Below the pieces are notes generated by a model that worked only from the letters and a program-made list of their open reading frames with translations, searched no databases and was not told the origin of the DNA. Shown here one piece after another: positions 12,701 through 24,700 of a DNA stretch of 64,000 nucleotides (its first letter is position 1; each line of letters begins with the position of its first letter). Location of the stretch: positions 21,504,597 to 21,568,596 of the forward strand of contig OZ038466.1 in assembly GCA_964036295.1 (NCBI GenBank), given 5' to 3'. The stretch comes from Plumapathes pennacea. Lineage: Eukaryota; Cnidaria; Anthozoa; Antipatharia; Myriopathidae. The translations under genes were made by a program, and so were the position numbers.

Positions 12701-15700
12701 TAAAAAAACCAAGGGGGGACCCTTACTGAAAAATCCAAGGGGGGACCCTTACTAAAAATCCAAGGGGGGACCCCTACTTAAAAAACCAAGGGGGGACCCT
12801 TACTAAAAAATCCAAGGGGGGACCCCTACTTAAAAAACCAAGGGGGGACACTTACTAAAAAATCCAATGGGGGACCCCTACTTAAAAAACCAAGGGGGGA
12901 CCCTTACTAAAAAATCCAAGGGGGGACCCCTACTTAAAAAACCAAGGGGGGACCCTTACTAAAAAATCCAAGGGGGGATCCTTACTAAAAAATCCAAGGG
13001 GGGACCCTTACTGAAAAATCCAAGGGGGGACCCCTGCTTAAAAAACCAAGGGGGACCCTTACTAAAAAAACCAAGGGGGGACCCTTACTAAAAAAACCAA
13101 GGGGGGACCCTAACTGAAAAATCCAAGGGGGGACCCTTACTAGAAATCCAAGGGGGACCCTTACTAAAAAATCCAAAGGGGGACCCTTATTAAAAATACC
13201 AAGGGGGGACCCTTACTAAAAAATCCAAAGGGGGACCCTTACTTAAAAAACCAAGGGGGGACCCTTACTAAAAACTCCAAAGGGGGACCCCTACTTAAAA
13301 AACCAAGGGGGGACCCTTACTAAAAAATCCAATGGGGGACCCCTACTTAAAAAACCAGAGGGGACCCTTACTAAAAAATCCAATGGGGGACCCCTACTTA
13401 AAAAACCAAGGGGGGACCCTTACTAAAAAATCCAAGGGGGGATCCTTACTAAAAAAACCAAGGGGGGACCCTTACTGAAAAATCCAAGGGGGGACCCCTG
13501 CTTAAAAAACCAAGGGGGGACCCTTACTAAAAAATCCAAGGGGGGACCCTTACTAAAAAATCCAATGGGGGACCCTACTTAAAAAACCAACGGGGGACCC
13601 TTAGTAAAAATACCAAGGGGGGACCCTTACTAAAAAATCCAAGGGGGTACCCTTCCTAAAAAAACCAAGGGGGGACCCTTACTGAAAAATCCAAGGGGGG
13701 ATCCTTACTAAAAAATCCAAGGGGGGACCCCTACTTAAAAAACCAAGGGGGGACCCTTACTAAAAAATCCAAGGGGGGACCCCTACTTAAAAAACCAAGG
13801 GGCACCCTTACTAAAAAATCCAATGGGGAACCCTACTTAAAAAACCAAGGGGGGACCCTTACTAAAAAATCCAAGAGGGGACCGTTACTTAAAAAACCAA
13901 GGGGGGACCCTAACTGATAAATCCAAGGGGGGACCCTACTTAAAAAACCAAGGGGGGACCCTTACAAAAAAATCCAAGGGGGGACCCCTAGTTAAAAAAC
14001 CAAGGGGAGACCCTTACTAAAAAATCCAATGGGGGACCCCTACTTAAAAAACCAAGGGGGGACCCTTACTAAAAAATCCAATGGGGGACCCCTGCTTAAA
14101 AAACCAAGGGGGGACCCTTACTAAAAAAACCAAGGGGGGACCCCTGCTTAAAAATTCCAAGGGGGGACCCCTACTTAAAAAACCAAGGGGGGACCCTTAC
14201 TAAAAAATCCAAGGGGGGATCCTTACTAAAAAAACCAAGGGGGGACCCTTACTGAAAAATCCAAGGGGGGACCCCTGCTTAAAAAACCAAGGGGGGACCC
14301 TTACTAAAAAATCCAAGGGGGGACCCTTACTAAAAAATCCAATGGGGGACCCTACTTAAAAAACCAACGGGGGACCCTTAGTAAAAATACCAAGGGGGGA
14401 CCCTCACTAAAAAATCCAAGGGGGTACCCTTACTAAAAAAACCAAGGGGGGACCCTTACTGAAAAATCCAAGGGGGGATCCTTACTAAAAAATCCAAGGG
14501 GGGACCCCTACTTAAAAAACCAAGGGGGGACCCTTACTAAAAAATCCAAGGGGGGACCCCTACTTAAAAAACCAAGGGGCACCCTTACTAAAAAATCCAA
14601 GGGGGGACCCCTACTTAAAAGACCAAGGGGGGACCCTTACTAAAAAATCCAAGAGGGGACCGTTACTTAAGAAACCAAGGGGGGGCCCTAACTGATAAAT
14701 CCAAGGGGGGACCCTACTTAAAAAACCAAGGGGGGACCCTTACAAAAAAATCCAAGGGGGGACCCCTAGTTAAAAAACCAAGGGGAGACCCTTACTAAAA
14801 AATCCAATGGGGGACCCCTACTTAAAAAACCAAGGGGGGACCCTTACTAAAAAATCCAATGGGGGACCCCTGCTTAAAAAACCAAGGGGGGACCCTTACT
14901 AAAAAAACCAAGGGGGGACCCTGACTAAAAATTCCAAGGGGGGACCCCTACTTAAAAAACCAAGGGGGGACCCTTACTAAAAAATCCAAGGGGGGATCCT
15001 TACTAAAAAAACCAAGGGGGGACCCTTACTGAAAAATCCAAGGGGGGACCCCTGCTTAAAAAACCAAGGGGGGACCCTTACTAAAAAATCCAAGGGGGGA
15101 CCCTTACTAAAAAATCCAATGGGGGACCCTACTTAAAAAACCAACGGGGGACCCTTAGTAAAAATACCAAGGGGGGACCCTTACTAAAAAATCCAAGGGG
15201 GTACCCTTACTAAAAAAAACCAAGGGGGGACCCTTACTGAAAAATCCAAGGGGGGATCCTTACTAAAAAATCCAAGGGGGGACCCCTACTTAAAAAACCA
15301 AGGGGGGACCCTTACTAAAAAATCCAAGGGGGGACCCCTACTTAAAAAACCAAGGGGGCACCCTTACTAAAAAATCCAATGGGGGACCCCTACTTAAGAA
15401 ACCAAGGGGGGACCCTTACTAAAAAATCCAAGAGGGGACCGTTACTTAAAAAACCAAGGGGGGACCTTTACTAAAAAATCCAAGGGGGGATCCTTACTAA
15501 AACAACTAAGGGGGGACCTTTACTGAAAAATCGAAGGGGGGACCCCTGCTTAAAAAACCAAGGGGGGACCCTTACTAAAAAAAACCAAGGGGGGACCCTA
15601 AGTGAAAAATCCAAGGGGGGACCCTTACTAAAAATCCAAGCTGGACCCTTACTAAAAAATCCAAGGGGGGACCCTTAATAAAAATACCAAGGGGGGACCC

Positions 15701-18700
15701 TTACTAAAAAATCCAAGGGGGACCCCTACTTAAAAAAGCAAGGGGGCACCCTTACTAAAAAATCCAATGGGGGACCCCTACTTAAAAAACCAAGGGGGGA
15801 CCCTTACTGAAAAATCCAAGGGGGGACCCCTGCTTAAAAAACCAAGGGGGGACCCTTACTAAAAAAATCAAGGGGGGACCCTTACTAAAAAATCCAAGGG
15901 GGGACCCCTACTTAAAAAACCAACGGGGGACCCTTAGTAAAAATACCAAGGGGGGACCCTTACTAAAAAATCCAAGGGGGTACCCTTACTAAAAAAACCA
16001 AGGGGGGACCCTTACTGAAAAATCCAAGGGGGGACCCTTACTAAAAAATCCAAGGGGGGATCCTTACTAAAAAAACCAAGGGGGGACCCTTACTGAAAAA
16101 TCCAAGGGGGGACCCCTGCTTAAAAAACCAAGGGGGGACCCTTACTAAAAAATCCAAGGGGGGACCCTTACTAAAAAATCCAATGGGGGACCCTACTTAA
16201 AAAACCAACGGGGGACCCTTAGTAAAAATACCAAGGGGGGACCCTCACTAAAAAATCCAAGGGGGTACCCTTACTAAAAAAACCAAGGGGGGACCCTTAC
16301 TGAAAAATCCAAGGGGGATCCTTACTAAAAAATCCAAGGGGGGACCCTTACTTAAAAAACCAAGGGGGGACCCTTACTAAAAAATCCAAGGGGGGACCCC
16401 TACTTAAAAAACCAAGGGGCACCCTTACTAAAAAATCCAATGGGGGACCCCTACTTAAAAAACCAAGGGGGGACCCTTACTAAAAAATCCAAGAGGGGAC
16501 CGTTACTTAAAAAACCAAGGGGGGACCCTAACTGATAAATCCAAGGGGGGACCCTACTTAAAAAACCAAGGGGGGACCCTTACAAAAAAATCCAAGGGGG
16601 GACCCCTAGTTAAAAAACCAAGGGGAGACCCTTACTAAAAAATCCAATGGGGGACCCCTACTTAAAAAACCAAGGGGGGACCCTTACTAAAAAATCCAAT
16701 GGGGGACCCCTGCTTAAAAAACCAAGGGGGGACCCTTACTTAAAAAACCAAGGGGGGACCCTGACTAAAAATTCCAAGGGGGGACCCCTACTTAAAAAAC
16801 CAAGGGGGGACCCTTACTAAAAAATCCAAGGGGGGATCCTTACTAAAAAAACCAAGGGGGGACCCTTACTGAAAAATCCAAGGGGGGACCCCTGCTTAAA
16901 AAACCAAGGGGGGACCCTTACTAAAAAATCCAAGGGGGGACCCTTACTAAAAAATCCAATGGGGGACCCTACTTAAAAAACCAACGGGGGACCCTTAGTA
17001 AAAATACCAAGGGGGGGACCCTTACTAAAAAATCCAAGGGGGTACCCTTACTAAAAAAACCAAGGGGGGACCCTTACTGAAAAATCCAAGGGGGGATCCT
17101 TACTAAAAAATCCAAGGGGGGACCCCTACTTAAAAAACCAAGGGGGGACCCTTACTAAAAAATCCAAGGGGGGACCCCTACTTAAAAAACCAAGGGGGCA
17201 CCCTTACTAAAAAATCCAATGGGGGACCCCTACTTAAGAAACCAAGGGGGGACCCTTACTAAAAAATCCAAGAGGGGACCGTTACTTAAAAAACCAAGGG
17301 GGGACCTTTACTAAAAAATCCAAGGGGGGATCCTTACTAAAACAACTAAGGGGGGACCTTTACTGAAAAATCGAAGGGGGGACCCCTGCTTAAAAAACCA
17401 AGGGGGGACCCTTACTAAAAAAAACCAAGGGGGGACCCTAAGTGAAAAATCCAAGGGGGGACCCTTACTAAAAATCCAAGCTGGACCCTTACTAAAAAAT
17501 CCAAGGGGGGACCCTTAATAAAAATACCAAGGGGGGACCCTTACTAAAAAATCCAAGGGGGACCCCTACTTAAAAAAGCAAGGGGGCACCCTTACTAAAA
17601 AATCCAATGGGGGACCCCTACTTAAAAAACCAAGGGGGGACCCTTACTGAAAAATCCAAGGGGGGACCCCTGCTTAAAAAACCAAGGGGGGACCCTTACT
17701 AAAAAAATCAAGGGGGGACCCTTACTAAAAAATCCAAGGGGGGACCCCTACTTAAAAAACCAAGGGGGGACCCTTACTAAAAAATCCAAGGGGGGATCCT
17801 TACTAAAAAAACCAAGGGGGGACCCTTACTGAAAAATCCAAGGGGGGACCCCTGCTTAAAAAACCAAGGGGGGACCCTTACTAAAAAATCCAAGGGGGGA
17901 CCCTTACTAAAAAATCCAATGGGGGACCCTACTTAAAAAACCAACGGGGGACCCTTAGTAAAAATACCAAGGGGGGGACCCTTACTAAAAAATCCAAGGG
18001 GGTACCCTTACTAAAAAAACCAAGGGGGGACCCTTACTGAAAAATCCAAGGGGGGATCCTTACTAAAAAATCCAAGGGGGGACCCCTACTTAAAAAACCA
18101 AGGGGGGACCCTTACTAAAAAATCCAAGGGGGGACCCCTACTTAAAAAACCAAGGGGGCACCCTTACTAAAAAATCCAATGGGGGACCCCTACTTAAGAA
18201 ACCAAGGGGGGACCCTTACTAAAAAATCCAAGAGGGGACCGTTACTTAAAAAACCAAGGGGGGACCTTTACTAAAAAATCCAAGGGGGGATCCTTACTAA
18301 AACAACTAAGGGGGGACCTTTACTGAAAAATCGAAGGGGGGACCCCTGCTTAAAAAACCAAGGGGGGACCCTTACTAAAAAAAACCAAGGGGGGACCCTA
18401 AGTGAAAAATCCAAGGGGGGACCCTTACTAAAAATCCAAGCTGGACCCTTACTAAAAAATCCAAGGGGGGACCCTTAATAAAAATACCAAGGGGGGACCC
18501 TTACTAAAAAATCCAAGGGGGACCCCTACTTAAAAAAGCAAGGGGGCACCCTTACTAAAAAATCCAATGGGGGACCCCTACTTAAAAAACCAAGGGGGGA
18601 CCCTTACTGAAAAATCCAAGGGGGGACCCCTGCTTAAAAAACCAAGGGGGGACCCTTACTAAAAAATCCAAGGGGGGACCCTTACTAAAAAATCCAATGG

Positions 18701-21700
18701 GGGACCCTACTTAAAAAACCAACGGGGGACCCTTAGTAAAAATACCAAGGGGGGGACCCTTACTAAAAAATCCAAGGGGGTACCCTTACTAAAAAAACCA
18801 AGGGGGGACCCTTACTGAAAAATCCAAGGGGGGATCCTTACTAAAAAATCCAAGGGGGGACCCCTACTTAAAAAACCAAGGGGGGACCCTTACTAAAAAA
18901 TCCAAGGGGGGACCCCTACTTAAAAAACCAAGGGGGCACCCTTACTAAAAAATCCAATGGGGGACCCCTACTTAAGAAACCAAGGGGGGACCCTTACTAA
19001 AAAATCCAAGAGGGGACCGTTACTTAAAAAACCAAGGGGGGACCTTTACTAAAAAATCCAAGGGGGGATCCTTACTAAAACAACTAAGGGGGGACCTTTA
19101 CTGAAAAATCGAAGGGGGGACCCCTGCTTAAAAAACCAAGGGGGGACCCTTACTAAAAAAAACCAAGGGGGGACCCTAAGTGAAAAATCCAAGGGGGGAC
19201 CCTTACTAAAAATCCAAGCTGGACCCTTACTAAAAAATCCAAGGGGGGACCCTTAATAAAAATACCAAGGGGGGACCCTTACTAAAAAATCCAAGGGGGA
19301 CCCCTACTTAAAAAAGCAAGGGGGCACCCTTACTAAAAAATCCAATGGGGGACCCCTACTTAAAAAACCAAGGGGGGACCCTTACTGAAAAATCCAAGGG
19401 GGGACCCCTGCTTAAAAAACCAAGGGGGGACCCTTACTAAAAAAATCAAGGGGGGACCCTTACTAAAAAATCCAAGGGGGGACCCCTACTTAAAAAACCA
19501 AGGGGGGACCCTTACTAAAAAATCCAAGGGGGGATCCTTACTAAAAAAACCAAGGGGGGACCCTTACTGAAAAATCCAAGGGGGGACCCCTGCTTAAAAA
19601 ACCAAGGGGGGACCCTTACTAAAAAATCCAAGGGGGGACCCTTACTAAAAAATCCAATGGGGGACCCTACTTAAAAAACCAACGGGGGACCCTTAGTAAA
19701 AATACCAAGGGGGGGACCCTTACTAAAAAATCCAAGGGGGTACCCTTACTAAAAAAACCAAGGGGGGACCCTTACTGAAAAATCCAAGGGGGGATCCTTA
19801 CTAAAAAATCCAACGGGGGACCCCTACTTAAAAAACCAAGGGGGGACCCTTACTAAAAAATCCAAGGGGGGACCCCTACTTAAAAAACCAAGGGGGCACC
19901 CTTACTAAAAAATCCAATGGGGGACCCCTACTTAAGAAACCAAGGGGGGACCCTTACTAAAAAATCCAAGAGGGGACCGTTACTTAAAAAACCAAGGGGG
20001 GACCTTTACTAAAAAATCCAAGGGGGGATCCTTACTAAAACAACTAAGGGGGGACCTTTACTGAAAAATCGAAGGGGGGACCCCTGCTTAAAAAACCAAG
20101 GGGGGACCCTTACTAAAAAAAACCAAGGGGGGACCCTAAGTGAAAAATCCAAGGGGGGACCCTTACTAAAAATCCAAGCTGGACCCTTACTAAAAAATCC
20201 AAGGGGGGACCCTTAATAAAAATACCAAGGGGGGACCCTTACTAAAAAATCCAAGGGGGACCCCTACTTAAAAAAGCAAGGGGGCACCCTTACTAAAAAA
20301 TCCAATGGGGGACCCCTACTTAAAAAACCAAGGGGGGACCCTTACTGAAAAATCCAAGGGGGGACCCCTGCTTAAAAAACCAAGGGGGGACCCTTACTAA
20401 AAAATCCAAGGGGGGACCCTTACTAAAAAATCCAAGGGGGGACCCCTACTTAAAAAACCAAGGGGGGACCCTTACTAAAAAATCCAAGGGGGGATCCTTA
20501 CTAAAAAAACCAAGGGGGGACCCTTACTGAAAAATCCAAGGGGGGACCCCTGCTTAAAAAACCAAGGGGGGACCCTTACTAAAAAATCCAAGGGGGGACC
20601 CTTACTAAAAAATCCAATGGGGGACCCTACTTAAAAAACCAACGGGGGACCCTTAGTAAAAATACCAAGGGGGGGACCCTTACTAAAAAATCCAAGGGGG
20701 TACCCTTACTAAAAAAACCAAGGGGGGACCCTTACTGAAAAATCCAAGGGGGGATCCTTACTAAAAAATCCAACGGGGGACCCCTACTTAAAAAACCAAG
20801 GGGGGACCCTTACTAAAAAATCCAAGGGGGGACCCCTACTTAAAAAACCAAGGGGGCACCCTTACTAAAAAATCCAATGGGGGACCCCTACTTAAGAAAC
20901 CAAGGGGGGACCCTTACTAAAAAATCCAAGAGGGGACCGTTACTTAAAAAACCAAGGGGGGACCTTTACTAAAAAATCCAAGGGGGGATCCTTACTAAAA
21001 CAACTAAGGGGGGACCTTTACTGAAAAATCGAAGGGGGGACCCCTGCTTAAAAAACCAAGGGGGGACCCTTACTAAAAAAAACCAAGGGGGGACCCTAAG
21101 TGAAAAATCCAAGGGGGGACCCTTACTAAAAATCCAAGCTGGACCCTTACTAAAAAATCCAAGGGGGGACCCTTAATAAAAATACCAAGGGGGGACCCTT
21201 ACTAAAAAATCCAAGGGGGACCCCTACTTAAAAAAGCAAGGGGGCACCCTTACTAAAAAATCCAATGGGGGACCCCTACTTAAAAAACCAAGGGGGGACC
21301 CTTACTGAAAAATCCAAGGGGGGACCCCTGCTTAAAAAACCAAGGGGGGACCCTTACTAAAAAATCCAAGGGGGGACCCTTACTAAAAAATCCAATGGGG
21401 GACCCTACTTAAAAAACCAACGGGGGACCCTTAGTAAAAATACCAAGGGGGGGACCCTTACTAAAAAATCCAAGGGGGTACCCTTACTAAAAAAACCAAG
21501 GGGGGACCCTTACTGAAAAATCCAAGGGGGGATCCTTACTAAAAAATCCAAGGGGGGACCCCTACTTAAAAAACCAAGGGGGGACCCTTACTAAAAAATC
21601 CAAGGGGGGACCCCTACTTAAAAAACCAAGGGGGCACCCTTACTAAAAAATCCAATGGGGGACCCCTACTTAAGAAACCAAGGGGGGACCCTTACTAAAA

Positions 21701-24700
21701 AATCCAAGAGGGGACCGTTACTTAAAAAACCAAGGGGGGACCTTTACTAAAAAATCCAAGGGGGGATCCTTACTAAAACAACTAAGGGGGGACCTTTACT
21801 GAAAAATCGAAGGGGGGACCCCTGCTTAAAAAACCAAGGGGGGACCCTTACTAAAAAAAACCAAGGGGGGACCCTAAGTGAAAAATCCAAGGGGGGACCC
21901 TTACTAAAAATCCAAGCTGGACCCTTACTAAAAAATCCAAGGGGGGACCCTTAATAAAAATACCAAGGGGGGACCCTTACTAAAAAATCCAAGGGGGACC
22001 CCTACTTAAAAAAGCAAGGGGGCACCCTTACTAAAAAATCCAATGGGGGACCCCTACTTAAAAAACCAAGGGGGGACCCTTACTGAAAAATCCAAGGGGG
22101 GACCCCTGCTTAAAAAACCAAGGGGGGACCCTTACTAAAAAAATCAAGGGGGGACCCTTACTAAAAAATCCAAGGGGGGACCCCTACTTAAAAAACCAAC
22201 AGGGGACCCTTAGTAAAAATACCAAGGGGGGACCCTTACTAAAAAATCCAAGGGGGTACCCTTACTAAAAAAACCAAGGGGGGACCCTTACTGAAAAATC
22301 CAAGGGGGGACCCTTACTAAAAAATCCAAGGGGGGACCCCTACTTAGAAAACCAAGGGGGGACCCTTACTAAAAAATCCAATGGGGGACCCCTACTTAAA
22401 AAACCAAGGGGGGACCCTTACTAAAACATCCAAGGGGGGATCCTTACTGAAAAATCCAAGGGGGGACCCCTGCTTAAAAAACCAAGGGGGGACCCTTACT
22501 AAAAAAACCAAGGGGGGACCCTTACTAAAAAATCCAAGGGGGGACCCCTACTTAAAAAACCAACGGGGGACCCTTAGTAAAAATAGCAAGGGGGGACCCT
22601 AACTGAAAAATCCAAGGGGGGACCCCTGCTCAAAAAACCAAGGGGGGACCCTTACTAAAAAAACCAAGGGGGGACCCTTACTAAAAAATTCAAGGGGGGA
22701 CTCCTACTTAAAAAACCAAGGGGGGACTCTTACTAATAATACCAAGGGGGGACCCTTACTAAAAAATCGAAGGGGGGACCCCTACTTATAAAACCAAGGG
22801 GGGACCCTTACTTATAAAACCAAGGGGGGACTCTTACTAAAAAAACGAAGGGGGAACCTTTAGTTAAGAAACCAAGGGGGGACCCTTAGTAAAAAAGCCA
22901 AGAGGGGACTCTTACTGAAATCAAAGCAGCAAGGCAGGTGTAAGCTCGCGAATTTGTTTTTTTTTTTTTTTTGCGGAAGTAGCTATTTCTAGAACTGGCT
23001 CAATTCACCACTTCGTGGTGAACACGGGCTAAAAAAGTGAGCTAAAAAATTTGATAAGTTTGTTTGCGGCCGCCATGTTAGTCGAACTCGGAACGCGAAA
23101 TGAAGTTGACCTGTGACTCAGCTTGATGTTTAGTTACTTCACATCTTTTGCAGTGCCAATTTTAAAATGTTTCGTGATGGAAAACTTTATAGTTCAGACA
23201 CAAGCACCGATTTTAGTCGGTCACGAGCGTGTCACACGGCTTTGTTGTCACAGTTTTCAAACGTCCATAGCTCCCGATAGATATTTTGTATCAGAATTTT
23301 GCTTTAAGTCTTAAGGCATAATAGTCTTGAACATATCAATGTATTGGACTTATAGGATACGTTACTTTTGAGATGGCTTTCTATGACGTCACATGCAAAC
23401 CAAGAATTGAAATACCTGACTAATTTGCATACTTATGAAATTGTAAACATTCACCGGAAATGGATGTTCTTTAAAGCCGAGATTCAATATCTTTCGGCCT
23501 AGTATATTCCAAGCCGTATTTACTGTCACTACAGAAATTTTTGTGGATACTAAACCAACGGCTTCAGATTTGTTTGCGATTTGATTTCCAAAATGTAGCA
23601 ATAACAACGCAAAACACAACAGAGTGAAACACAACCAAGCTCAGAATCAATGGCCAAACAAACTTCGAACGCATGAAAAACCTTCAAAATGAGAACACGT
23701 TCCGAACAAAAATATGGTCGCAACAACTACGACAACCTCTTGCTTTTAAACTGCATTGTTTGACACACCCTGTTACGCGCCTTCATCATGCCCAAATTTG
23801 GAAAACCGCAACTGCTTTATTTGGATATCCATTGTTGACAACAAAGGGAATAGGGAAGCAGGGAAGTAGGGAAGTAGGGAAGTAGGGAAGGGAAAGTGAT
23901 TACTATACCTCGTGGGATTCGCGAGCTAAAAACTAACCAACAGACTAAAAATGTGTAGCATAAATAGCACCACTGAAAACGGCGAACAATAAATGAAGAG
24001 TATTTTGACTTACATTACGTAAATGACTTACCGACAACGCAGCCATAATATTCTATTCTCATCGAAATCCAACTCCTCCAGGTTAAGGGATGGATTCTGA
24101 AGTAACGGCCTCTCACTGGTTTCAGCTTATGCGTGACAACTACATATCTGTCGTAATTACCGCGGAAGATCTGGTGAAAAAAAGTTATATAAAATGAGAA
24201 TAAGAGGAAATCATGTCGCCGTTGGCTAGAGCCAAATCCAATCAAGTAGCAGGATTGACTATACGGCCTCAAACTGGGCCTTTGCAATCCCCCGTTGTGA
24301 CGAGTACTATTATTTTATGCGTTTATTGCCACGGGCTGAGGTGACGAGCTTTACATAATCGCACAAACTTCAAGATAAGAAATCCTTGGCAAAGTCACGA
24401 AACAATGTTTTAGATAACGACCGTGGATCCTAACACGAATGTGAGTGTCCTACCTAAAACAATCCACTGTGAAAGAAAGTTGACAAAGTCTAAATTGTTA
24501 ATCATCACACCAACCTTGGTGGCCTTGCCCTCCTTGTAGAGCTTAAACTTGCTTCCGTCGCGGCTGTACGATAAATAGTAACTGGTCACCCACTGGTCCG
24601 CGTTCTGCCGTCCTTGCGTCGCAATCCTTCTGACGAGCGTGTCTGCACCGAAGTCCACTTGCAGCCACTGGCGTCTGCTATTCCTCTTTGCACACCACGC

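Larger units (their letters stand above)
7578..22920. repeat. 15.3-kb minisatellite of 26-bp units inside an intron
   Basis: The unit is about GGGGGGACCCTTACTAAAAAATCCAA (two pieces: G6-ACCCTTACT and A6-TCCAA). It alternates with a variant having ACCCCTACTT and AACCAA, giving many 52-bp dimers. About 590 units fit in the stretch. Edge units at 7,578-7,680 and 22,740-22,920 are more degenerate than the centre. Because 26 is not a multiple of three, reading frames through it repeat every 78 nt, and the short open frames there are not genes. The array lies wholly in the intron between domains G4 and H4. Confidence 0.97.

Noticed and set aside
7578-22920. The satellite as a CRISPR array
   Set aside because: Units are contiguous 26-bp repeats without unique spacers, the genome is eukaryotic, and the units vary in the manner of a minisatellite.
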